The position numbers were made by a program, and so were the translations under genes. Source: CAZOMR01 sp964580655 (GTDB taxonomy: Bacteria > RBG-13-61-14 > CAZOMR01). From it: DNA of 25,768 nucleotides. Positions 6,812-13,313 of this stretch are shown piece after piece. Below the pieces are notes generated by a model. The model was not told the origin of the DNA, ran no database searches, and saw only the letters and a list, made by a program, of their open reading frames with translations. Within the stretch, counting starts at the first letter, position 1. Each line of letters begins with the position of its first letter. The stretch spans positions 1-25,768 of the forward strand of contig CAZOMR010000015.1 in assembly GCA_964580655.1 (NCBI GenBank), read 5' to 3'.

Positions 6812-8086
6812 ATGGATAAGTTCATCATAGAAGGAGGGCATCCCCTGCGGGGCGAGGTCACGGTTAGTGGTGCGAAGAATTCCGCACTGCCTCTCCTTGC
6901 CGCAACAATCCTCGCACCAGGCCAACACCAACTCTCCAATGTTCCGAAACTCCTTGATGTCAAAACAACGGTGCATTTGCTCAGGAACCTGGGCGCAGAA
7001 GTGGATGATTCAAGACTTTCATCCGAAAATATCCTGGCCGTGAATACTGATAATCTGGATAATACAACCGCTCCCTATGAGATGGTCAAGACCATGCGAG
7101 CATCCATCCTGGTATTGGGGCCTCTTCTCGCACGCAATGGACAGGCCGAGGTCTCCCTACCAGGGGGATGTGCGATCGGGGCCCGGCCGGTGAATCTTCA
7201 CCTCAAAGGCCTGGAGGCACTTGGTGCCAGGATACAGGTGGAGCATGGCTACATAAAAGCTAGGGCTAAAAAGTTGAGAGGCAGGGAGATACATTTTGAT
7301 ACATCCACTGTTACCGGCACGGAAAACCTGCTTATGGCCGCGGTGCTCGCCGAGGGCACCACTGTGCTTTCCAACGCGGCCATGGAACCAGAGGTTACCG
7401 AGCTTGCCCAGGTGCTAGGTAGCATGGGCGCCCGGATCAGCGGCGCTGGCACTGAAAGGCTCATCATCGAGGGCATAAAGGACCTGAAGCCGATCTCGCA
7501 TGAGATCATGCCGGATCGGATTGAGGCTGGAACATTTCTCATCGCGGCCGCGATCATAGGCGGTGAGCTCATCATCAAAAAGGCCCGCATCGAACATCTC
7601 CATGCAGTTGTGGACAAGCTGAGGGAAGCCGGAGTCCAGATCAGCGAGATCAATGCCGGATTAAGTGTCCGGCGCACAGGGCCGCTTGTCAGCGTGGACA
7701 TCAAGACTCAAGCCTACCCCGGGTTCCCCACTGATATGCAGGCGCAGTTCATGGCCCTGATGTGCCTGGTTCCCGGAGGTCTCTCCGTTATAACCGAGAC
7801 CGTGTTTGAAAACCGATTCATGCATGTGCTCGAGCTTCAGCGTATGGGCGCGGACATCAAGATCGAAGCACACAGCGCTCTGGTTCACGGTGTATCATCG
7901 CTCTCAGGAGCAAAGGTCATGGCAACAGACCTCCGGGCCAGTGCATCTCTGGTCCTTGCTGGAATGGTGGCCCAAGGAACCACTGAAGTGACCAGGATAT
8001 ATCACCTTGATAGAGGATACGAGGACCTCGAGAAAAAACTCAACAAACTCGGTGCAAAGATTCAACGCGTGCAGGAGCAAATATAA
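6812..8086 (+). CDS. murA: UDP-N-acetylglucosamine 1-carboxyvinyltransferase (MurA)
   Basis: First committed step of peptidoglycan synthesis: transfer of enolpyruvate from PEP to UDP-GlcNAc in the cytoplasm. The 424 residues match the family length. Seen: the N-terminal FIIEGGHPLRGEVTVSGAKN, the active-site loop GGCAIGARPVNLHLKGLEA with the catalytic, fosfomycin-reactive cysteine at C120, the GFPTDMQAQFMAL region, ENRFMHVLELQRMGA, and a C-terminal YHLDRGYEDLEKKLNKLGA. The retained Cys predicts fosfomycin sensitivity at the target level. The start ATG at 6812 is supported by the conserved N-terminus; its ribosome binding site is weak. hisD starts on the last base of the murA stop codon, so they are translationally coupled. 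The 95-base gap before it has TTGACA at 6771-6776 but no matching -10 box. Confidence 0.96.
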   Translation: MDKFIIEGGHPLRGEVTVSGAKNSALPLLAATILAPGQHQLSNVPKLLDVKTTVHLLRNLGAEVDDSRLSSENILAVNTDNLDNTTAPYEMVKTMRASILVLGPLLARNGQAEVSLPGGCAIGARPVNLHLKGLEALGARIQVEHGYIKARAKKLRGREIHFDTSTVTGTENLLMAAVLAEGTTVLSNAAMEPEVTELAQVLGSMGARISGAGTERLIIEGIKDLKPISHEIMPDRIEAGTFLIAAAIIGGELIIKKARIEHLHAVVDKLREAGVQISEINAGLSVRRTGPLVSVDIKTQAYPGFPTDMQAQFMALMCLVPGGLSVITETVFENRFMHVLELQRMGADIKIEAHSALVHGVSSLSGAKVMATDLRASASLVLAGMVAQGTTEVTRIYHLDRGYEDLEKKLNKLGAKIQRVQEQI

Positions 8087-9393
8087 TGTTAATATTGAAT
8101 ACAAAAGACCCTGATTTCGAAACAGAGTTCAAAAAGCTCCACCAGAAACTCCTCACAATCCCGCCCAGGGTTCAGCAAACAGTGGTGCAGATATTCAAAC
8201 ACATTACCAGGCGTCGAGATAAAACCTTGTTTCTCTACACCCGCCGCTTTGACCAGCATCGGATAAACGGCCAGACAGTCAGGGTATCCGGGGAAGAGCT
8301 GAACAAAGCGCAGAAGCTTGTACCCAAGGAGGATATCCATACCCTCCGGTTCGCGGCCTTGCGAATAAGAAATTTTCATAAGCATCAAATCAGAGAAGGA
8401 TTCCGCATTAAGGACAGCGCTGGAGCAGTGCTTGAGCAAAGGATCATCCCTTTACGCAGGGTAGGGCTTTGCATACCTGCGGGAACAGCGCCGCTCGCGT
8501 CCACAGTGCTCATGACAGCTATACCGGCTCGGCTGGCGGGCGTCAAGGAGCTTGTCATGATCTCGCCATGGCCCGGAGGGGAGACCTCTCCGCATATTCT
8601 CGCCGCGGCTGAGCTCGCAGGGGTTAAGGAGATTTATAAGGTCGGCGGGGTACAGGGGATCGCGGCCATGGCACTGGGAACAGAGTCCATCCCGCGGGTG
8701 GAAAAGATTGTGGGGCCAGGAAACATCTGGGTGAACGCGGCCAAGCTGTTTGCCTTTCAGCGTGGACTGGTGGACATTGATACACTTGCCGGGCCAAGCG
8801 AGGTGGTCATTGTGGGAGACGGGACCGTGCCTGCTCCATTCGCGGCATCAGACCTGCTTTCACAGGCCGAGCACGGCGTGGACAGCGTGGCCATCCTGAT
8901 TACCACAAGCAAGGATTATGCAGGCAAGCTCATCCAGGAGCTCCGCCGCCAGGCAAAGGTTTTATCCAGGATGACAATGCTCCAGATGGCATTTCGTCGC
9001 AACATGCGCATCATCGTTTGCGGAGGTCTCAAAGAGGCCGCTGATCTCGTAAACCGCATCGCCCCGGAACACCTGGAAATACATACCAGGAGACCCAGGG
9101 AATTCCTCAAGAGGGTCTACAATGCCTCCAGTGTGTTCCTCGGACCATACTCGCCCGTGCCGCTCGGAGACTATCTGGCCGGACCAAACCATGTCCTGCC
9201 AACAGCAGGCCGAGCTTCATTCGCATCTCCACTCGGAGTGGATGAATTCATCAAAACGCAGAGCATTACATCATTTACCCGTGCCGCCTTCAAAGAGGTC
9301 GCACCCCATGCCCAGAGATTCGCACTACTCGAAGGACTAGACGCGCACGCTCGCTCCGTAGCCATCCGTCTGAAAAACCCAAAAAACAAATAA
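8086..9393 (+). CDS. hisD: histidinol dehydrogenase (HisD)
   Basis: Catalyses the last two oxidations of histidine synthesis, L-histidinol to L-histidine, with two NAD+. The 435 residues are full length. Seen: LAGPSEVVIVGDG, LSQAEHG (Zn ligands Gln and His), the catalytic APEHLEI (Glu-His), GDYLAGPNHVLPT (Zn Asp), and the terminal EGLDAHARSV histidine. The start ATG overlaps the murA stop by one base. murA next to his genes is a recurring arrangement; here hisG, often placed between them, is absent. The gene ends 111 bases before the convergent regulator gene, in a gap that holds a dispersed repeat. Confidence 0.96.
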   Translation: MLILNTKDPDFETEFKKLHQKLLTIPPRVQQTVVQIFKHITRRRDKTLFLYTRRFDQHRINGQTVRVSGEELNKAQKLVPKEDIHTLRFAALRIRNFHKHQIREGFRIKDSAGAVLEQRIIPLRRVGLCIPAGTAPLASTVLMTAIPARLAGVKELVMISPWPGGETSPHILAAAELAGVKEIYKVGGVQGIAAMALGTESIPRVEKIVGPGNIWVNAAKLFAFQRGLVDIDTLAGPSEVVIVGDGTVPAPFAASDLLSQAEHGVDSVAILITTSKDYAGKLIQELRRQAKVLSRMTMLQMAFRRNMRIIVCGGLKEAADLVNRIAPEHLEIHTRRPREFLKRVYNASSVFLGPYSPVPLGDYLAGPNHVLPTAGRASFASPLGVDEFIKTQSITSFTRAAFKEVAPHAQRFALLEGLDAHARSVAIRLKNPKNK

Positions 9394-9441
9394 GTCCCTG
9401 TCCCCGGAATTGCGGAATTGGGAATTGTGGAAGTGTCGAAT

Positions 9442-9482
9442 TCTTTACTTTCTTCTTTGTGTCCTTTGCGCCTTTGCGGTGA
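9442..9482 (-). repeat. GCAAAGGCGCAAAG-type dispersed intergenic repeat, copy 1
   Basis: On the minus strand the stretch reads CACCGCAAAGGCGCAAAG, then GACACAAAGAAGAAAGT. Related copies lie at 12578-12609 and 13167-13215. All three are in or beside gaps between genes. The preceding bases (about 9402-9440) add a GAATTG-rich run, giving a patchwork typical of non-coding repeats. Similar A/G-rich repeats are, to my knowledge, widespread in environmental genomes. Confidence 0.65.
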
Positions 9483-9504
9483 ATAGAGCTTTTTTGTGGT
9501 AGCG

Positions 9505-10086
9505 TCAGCCTTCCGGCGCCCATATGACTGCGACTATCTTTGCCTGGTCGCAGTTATGGCAGGCGACACGGTGGGGGATGGTGGCATCGTAGTAGATTGA
9601 GTCATGGGGGTTGAGGATGTCGGTATGGTCCGCAAGTATGATCTCGACCTGTCCCTCCAGGACATATATGAATTCCTCTCCGGCGTGCTTTGAAGGCTCA
9701 GGCTGGCCCAGGGTTGCCGGAGTAAGAGTCACCACGAATGGCTCCATGTGCCGGTCTTTTTTATCGTACCCTAGCGACTCGTATGAATAGCCGTAATTCA
9801 CGCCGTCCTTTGAGGCAAAGCGCGAGACTTTTTTTCGATCCGCCACACGGACCAGGCAAAAGGGATCTTCGGGATTCTCCCGCAGGAAGTCCCCGACCTT
9901 CACATTCAGTGCCCGGGCGATCTTGATCAAGGTGCCGAGCGGAGGCGAGATTAGATGGTTCTCCATCTGCGAGAGCACGGAAGCGCTTATCCCTGTTCTC
10001 TTTGCCATGTCCTCCAGGCTGATCGCCTGATCCTCGCGAACCTGTTTGATTTTCTCTCCTACCCTGATCTCCTCGCGTCCTGTCAT
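9505..10086 (-). CDS. XRE-family HTH regulator with C-terminal cupin domain
   Basis: 193 residues. Residues about 10-65 form an XRE-type helix-turn-helix (GEKIKQVREDQAISLEDMAK, then SASVLSQMENHLISPPLGTL, then IARALNVKVGDFL). Residues about 110-190 form a cupin barrel with HAGEEFIYVLEGQVEI and a second motif ending PHRVACHN, so the usual His/Glu/His metal-binding positions are kept. The family pairs DNA binding with small-molecule or metal sensing. A strong AAGGAGGA precedes the ATG. It is the last gene of the korA-korB-korC operon, 13 bases after korC. XRE-cupin genes commonly accompany 2-oxoacid oxidoreductase or acyl-CoA ligase genes, so it probably controls this operon, perhaps at the inverted repeat around the korA promoter. 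The ligand is unknown. Confidence 0.88.
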   Translation of the reverse strand: MTGREEIRVGEKIKQVREDQAISLEDMAKRTGISASVLSQMENHLISPPLGTLIKIARALNVKVGDFLRENPEDPFCLVRVADRKKVSRFASKDGVNYGYSYESLGYDKKDRHMEPFVVTLTPATLGQPEPSKHAGEEFIYVLEGQVEIILADHTDILNPHDSIYYDATIPHRVACHNCDQAKIVAVIWAPEG

Positions 10087-10099
10087 TCGCGAATCCTCC

Positions 10100-10645
10100 T
10101 TATCTTCCCTTGGCCAATGCCATGCCCTTCTTTATCGCTTCGATATTCTTCGGTATGAACCGCTTGTTCTTCTCCGAAAGCAGTTCTTCGAACCCCTTTG
10201 CTATACTCTCCAGACCCACCACCTTTGTCTTCTCAAGATATATCCCTAGCGCCACCATGTTCGCAAGCCTCGTGGAATCCACAGAAAGTGCAATCTGGTT
10301 AAGAGGAACCGCGAAGAGATCTATATCTTTTCGCTCAACCAATTCATCGGGAACAAGCGAGGTATTGAGAATGAGAATTCCACCCGGCTTGATGCGCGGC
10401 TCGAACTTCTCGAGCGCCTGAACGCTCATCAAGATAGCGGCCTGGGGCGCACCCACCGCGGGAGAACCTATGTCATCGTCCGAGATCACCACTGTGCAGT
10501 TGGCACTGCCGCCGCGCATCTCCACACCATAGGCTGGAAGGAATGTTACATGATGTCCCTGCTCCATCGCGGCCTCGGCAAGCAGGTTCCCGACAAGCAG
10601 AATCCCCTGGCCCCCGAACCCGGCCATTACCACATCATGATACAT
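10100..10645 (-). CDS. korC: 2-oxoacid:ferredoxin oxidoreductase gamma subunit
   Basis: 181 residues of the gamma domain of pyruvate/2-oxoacid:ferredoxin oxidoreductases. Seen: the N-terminal GFGGQGILLVGNLLAEAA and AYGVEMRGGSANCTVVISDD, both diagnostic, then a C-terminal VALGIYLEKTKVV and a tail with KNIEAIKKGMALAKG. It is part of the CoA-dependent oxidative decarboxylation enzyme with the two upstream genes; the gap from the beta gene is 20 bases. The naming Kor or Vor cannot be decided from sequence alone; the alpha subunit looks VorB-like, pointing to branched-chain or 2-oxoglutarate-type substrates. Confidence 0.9.
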   Translation of the reverse strand: MYHDVVMAGFGGQGILLVGNLLAEAAMEQGHHVTFLPAYGVEMRGGSANCTVVISDDDIGSPAVGAPQAAILMSVQALEKFEPRIKPGGILILNTSLVPDELVERKDIDLFAVPLNQIALSVDSTRLANMVALGIYLEKTKVVGLESIAKGFEELLSEKNKRFIPKNIEAIKKGMALAKGR

Positions 10646-10665
10646 GGTGAGCCTTCCCGCTTCTC

Positions 10666-11430
10666 TTAGAGATGATCCGCTTCCTTCCTTTCCTTGAAAA
10701 CACCCAGAGGATAATAAGGAATCAACTCATCCTCCACTCGCTTCAGGGCATCCCGGGGCTTGAGCCCCCAGTCCGTGGGACAAGCGCTGAGCAGTTCAAT
10801 AAAACCGAACCCTTTTTGCTCTATCTGGGCCGCAAAGGCCTGCCGGATCAGCTTGCGAGCCCTTCTCAGGTTCGCGGGCTTGTCCACCGCGGCCCGCGCT
10901 ACAAAACTCGGGCCCTCCAGCCCTGCAACTATCTCCGTCATCCGGATAGGATAGCCGGCCTGATGAAAGTCCCTTCCGTATGGAGTGGTGCTTGTCTTCT
11001 GTCCGAGCAAGGTGGTCGGAGCCATCTGACCGCCGGTCATCCCGTAGTTTGTATTATTGATGAAGATGATCGTGATGGGCTCGCCACGGTTCGCGGCATG
11101 GATGATCTCCCCTGTCCCGATTGCGGCAAGATCGCCGTCCCCCTGATATGTGTATACCACCCGGTCCTTCATCACGCGCTTAAGGCCGGTGGCCACTGCG
11201 GGCGCTCTCCCATGCGGCGCCTCGACAACATCCGTGTCAATATAGCTGTAAAGGAACACCCCGCATCCCACGCCTGCTACACCGATTGTTCTCTCCCGGA
11301 CCCCGAAATAGTCAATCGCCTCAGCCACCAGCCGATGGATGATCCCGTGATTGCAACCCGGACAAAAATGTGTGGGCCTATCTACCAGGGACCTCGGTCT
11401 CGGGTTGAGTAACTTTCTATCCTCGCTCAT
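10666..11430 (-). CDS. korB: 2-oxoacid:ferredoxin oxidoreductase beta subunit (thiamine diphosphate-binding)
   Basis: 254 residues. Seen: FCPGCNHGIIHRL near the N-terminus, GVAGVGCGVF, and the thiamine diphosphate/Mg site GDGDLAAIGTGEIIHAA followed by NNTNYGMTGGQMAPTT. It binds thiamine diphosphate and decarboxylates the 2-oxoacid, passing electrons to ferredoxin and the acyl group to CoA. It starts 18 bases after the alpha-subunit stop and precedes korC. There is no CxxC-rich ferredoxin domain in this subunit, and none of the four operon genes encodes one. Confidence 0.92.
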   Translation of the reverse strand: MSEDRKLLNPRPRSLVDRPTHFCPGCNHGIIHRLVAEAIDYFGVRERTIGVAGVGCGVFLYSYIDTDVVEAPHGRAPAVATGLKRVMKDRVVYTYQGDGDLAAIGTGEIIHAANRGEPITIIFINNTNYGMTGGQMAPTTLLGQKTSTTPYGRDFHQAGYPIRMTEIVAGLEGPSFVARAAVDKPANLRRARKLIRQAFAAQIEQKGFGFIELLSACPTDWGLKPRDALKRVEDELIPYYPLGVFKERKEADHL

Positions 11431-11448
11431 CCAGCAACCTCGATCAAC

Positions 11449-12507
11449 TCAAGCAGGGTACACCTCGCGAATCTCGTCCAGTATGTCCAGAGGCGATGGA
11501 AGGGAATCCGTGCCAGGGGGCCGGCCGAAGAATTTGATCGGAATATTCTTGCCCGCTGACATCTTCACATCATCCAGCATCTGCCCCGTGTTCAACTCCA
11601 CCACCAGGATGGCCTTCACCCTCTCGGCAAGGCTCTCGATTATCTTTTCCGGAAAAGGGAACAGTGTGATGGGCCTCAGCAGGCCGACCTTGCGGCCTTC
11701 CTTCCTGGCCTCACGCACCGATGTCTTTGCTATCCTTGCAGGACTGCCGAAGGCCACCACCAGGAGCTCCGCATCATCCAGCATAACCCCCTCCCAGCGC
11801 ACCTCGCGCTTCTTCATGTCCTCCATCTTCTGCCAGAGCTTCCAGCAGTGCTCCTCCAACTCGCGAGGCCCCAGGTATAATGACTTGAGAACCCTTTGAT
11901 CCCGGCCCTCACACCCGTCAAGCTTCCAGTCCTTTTCCGGAATCTCGAATCCATCCGGCACACGCGTGTCCAATGGCTCTTTCATCTGTCCGAGCATCCC
12001 GTCAGCAAGTATCACGACAGGCGTCCGATACCTGTCCGCCAGATCAAAGGCAAGAAATGTCAGGTCCCACATCTCCTGGACAGAGTGCGGCGCCAAGACC
12101 GGTGTGCGGTAATCACCGTGCCCGCCGCCTCTTGTGGCCTGGAAATAATCCCCCTGGCTCGGAGAGATACCCCCCAGCCCAGGGCCACTCCTCTGAACAT
12201 TCACGATTACGGCCGGGACCTCGGAGCCACACATGTAGCTGATGCCTTCCTGCATGAGCGAGATCCCGGGTCCGGAGGATGAGGTCATCACGCGCGCTCC
12301 TGCAGCCGCGGCGCCAAGTACCATGTTGATCGCACCGAGCTCGCTCTCGGCCTGCAGGAATGTGCCCCCGATTTTGGGAAACACCCGTGAGAGATATTCC
12401 GGGAGGTCGCTCTGCGGAGTTATGGGATACCCGAAATAATAACGGCACCCGGCATCCACCGCGGCCATTGCAATAGCCTCATTGCCTTTGATAAGTCTTT
12501 TTTTCAT
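11449..12507 (-). CDS. korA: 2-oxoacid:ferredoxin oxidoreductase alpha subunit (VorB/KorA type)
   Basis: 352 residues. The N-terminus KGNEAIAMAAVDAGCRYYFG, then YPITPQSDLPEYLS, EAESELGAINMV-like LQAESELGAINMVLGAAAAG, and TSSSGPGISLMQEGISYM are typical of the alpha subunit of 2-oxoglutarate or 3-methyl-2-oxobutanoate:ferredoxin oxidoreductases. A C-terminal domain with VELNTGQMLDDVKMSA follows. With korB and korC it should catalyse 2-oxoacid + CoA + oxidised ferredoxin to acyl-CoA + CO2 + reduced ferredoxin. It is first in the operon, 14 bases or so below the predicted start of transcription, with no clear ribosome binding site. The start is set by the conserved MKKRLIKGNEA opening. Substrate choice is not determinable by eye. 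Confidence 0.92.
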   Translation of the reverse strand: MKKRLIKGNEAIAMAAVDAGCRYYFGYPITPQSDLPEYLSRVFPKIGGTFLQAESELGAINMVLGAAAAGARVMTSSSGPGISLMQEGISYMCGSEVPAVIVNVQRSGPGLGGISPSQGDYFQATRGGGHGDYRTPVLAPHSVQEMWDLTFLAFDLADRYRTPVVILADGMLGQMKEPLDTRVPDGFEIPEKDWKLDGCEGRDQRVLKSLYLGPRELEEHCWKLWQKMEDMKKREVRWEGVMLDDAELLVVAFGSPARIAKTSVREARKEGRKVGLLRPITLFPFPEKIIESLAERVKAILVVELNTGQMLDDVKMSAGKNIPIKFFGRPPGTDSLPSPLDILDEIREVYPA

Positions 12508-12517
12508 TGCTTGAAAA

Positions 12518-12566
12518 CCAGGGGTTCAGTATATTTATGCTAGCACCATGTGTCAAGAAACCCTGG
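12518..12566. promoter_or_regulatory. inverted repeat bracketing the korA promoter (candidate operator)
   Basis: CCAGGGGTTC at 12518-12527 and GAAACCCTGG at 12557-12566 are inverted repeats matching at 9 of 10 positions. The first arm directly abuts the -10 box and covers the likely start site; the second directly abuts the -35 box. Arm centres are 39 bases apart, close to four helical turns. A dimeric or tetrameric repressor binding both arms would occlude the polymerase. The XRE-cupin protein encoded at the end of this operon is the obvious candidate, by inference. Confidence 0.5.
12528..12556 (-). promoter_or_regulatory. sigma70-type promoter of the korABC operon
   Basis: On the minus strand, TTGACA (12551-12556) and TATACT (12528-12533) are separated by 17 bases. 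The transcription start is expected near 12521, so the leader before korA is only about 14 bases. Confidence 0.8.
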
Positions 12567-12577
12567 AGGAGACTACA

Positions 12578-12609
12578 ACCACAAAGGCGCAAAGAACGCA
12601 AAGAAGATA
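12578..12609 (+). repeat. GCAAAGGCGCAAAG-type dispersed intergenic repeat, copy 2
   Basis: ACCACAAAGGCGCAAAG followed by AACGCAAAGAAGAT. It matches the minus-strand reading of 9442-9482 with a few substitutions. It lies in the gap between the korA promoter and the gene starting at 12699. Confidence 0.65.
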
Positions 12610-12698
12610 TTCAACGGATAAGCGATGCCTGGAATATATTTTAACTGCAATGATCAGAGTTTTTTATCAAGGGTTGGAATAGGGAAGGGGAGTAGAAT

Positions 12699-13154
12699 TT
12701 GGCTTTTGGAGTAACACCAACGATACTTTTGATCGCGATCATCGTGTTGATCATTGTTATTCTTGTCGTTTTCTATTTGAGGAGGCTGAGGGAGCGAGGC
12801 AAAAGGATACGAGAAGACCTTTTTGCCATGTGCGGAGGTGAGCCAAGGCTCTTGAGCAAGTGCACTGCTATCCACAAGGCGAGTCGCGTTCCGGGAATAG
12901 TGGCGCTTTGTCACGACCGGGTCATCTATCGTTCTTTGATCCTTGATATCTCAGGCGAGATACCGCTTGATCGGATCGAGCGGGTGGAGGTAAAGAGGTC
13001 TCTTCAAGACCGCTATTCATATAAAAAGGTTATGGCGGGCGCAAGAGTTCTTGAAATATATTTCTCCGAAGGATCCGGAGGAAGTGAGAATGTCCAGCGT
13101 TTCTTTCTCAAGACCTCGGAAATAGCCGCATGGGAACAAGTCTTGAAGGAATGA
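12699..13154 (+). CDS. small single-pass membrane protein with PH-like C-terminal domain
   Basis: 151 residues, not recognised as a named family. A TTG start is chosen because AGGGAAGGGGAG lies about 8 bases upstream and the hydrophobic segment begins at once. Residues 8-27 (ILLIAIIVLIIVILVVFYLR region) form one membrane helix, followed by the basic RRLRERGKR, indicating a cytoplasmic C-terminus. The rest has the strand pattern of a small PH/GRAM-like barrel: IVALCHDRVIYRS, IPLDRIERVEVKRS, VLEIYFSEGS, QRFFLKTSEI, then a closing helix AAWEQVLKE. SEGSGG at residues 123-128 comes from the dispersed 18-base repeat and lies in a predicted loop between two strands. The fold assignment is a judgement by eye. 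The gene stands alone between a divergent and a convergent operon. Confidence 0.65.
   Translation: MAFGVTPTILLIAIIVLIIVILVVFYLRRLRERGKRIREDLFAMCGGEPRLLSKCTAIHKASRVPGIVALCHDRVIYRSLILDISGEIPLDRIERVEVKRSLQDRYSYKKVMAGARVLEIYFSEGSGGSENVQRFFLKTSEIAAWEQVLKE
13065..13082 (+). repeat. 18-base SEGSGG repeat in the PH-like gene
   Basis: TCCGAAGGATCCGGAGGA, the full consensus. It starts on a codon and is read as SEGSGG. It is identical to the copy in rsmB at 14169-14186, which lies on the opposite strand but is also read in the sense direction of its gene. Confidence 0.92.
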
Positions 13155-13166
13155 GGAACATATTAT

Positions 13167-13215
13167 CACCGCAAATCCTCCAGACCTGAAGGGGACGCAA
13201 AGTTCGCAAAGAATA
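13167..13215 (+). repeat. GCAAAGGCGCAAAG-type dispersed intergenic repeat, copy 3 (interrupted)
   Basis: It begins CACCGCAAA and ends GGACGCAAAG, TTCGCAAAG. The middle part of the repeat is replaced by about 19 unrelated bases. It occupies the gap between the convergent PH-like gene and rsmB. Confidence 0.5.
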
Positions 13216-13313
13216 AATACAGAAATTTTTGTTAAAATCTTTTTTAAAATTTCCGGTTGGATTTATCAAGAGGGAGAATAAGTGGCGGTGGTGAAAAGGC
13301 TTTTACATCATTG

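Noticed and set aside
13065..13082. 18-base repeat as a cloning linker artefact because it contains GGATCC
   Set aside because: Copies vary in sequence, lie on both strands inside intact conserved genes, and one spans a natural gene junction.
13222..13253. GAAATTTT / AAAATTTC inverted repeat as a terminator between convergent genes
   Set aside because: The stem is only A/T and the loop is long; it may be chance in an A/T-rich stretch.
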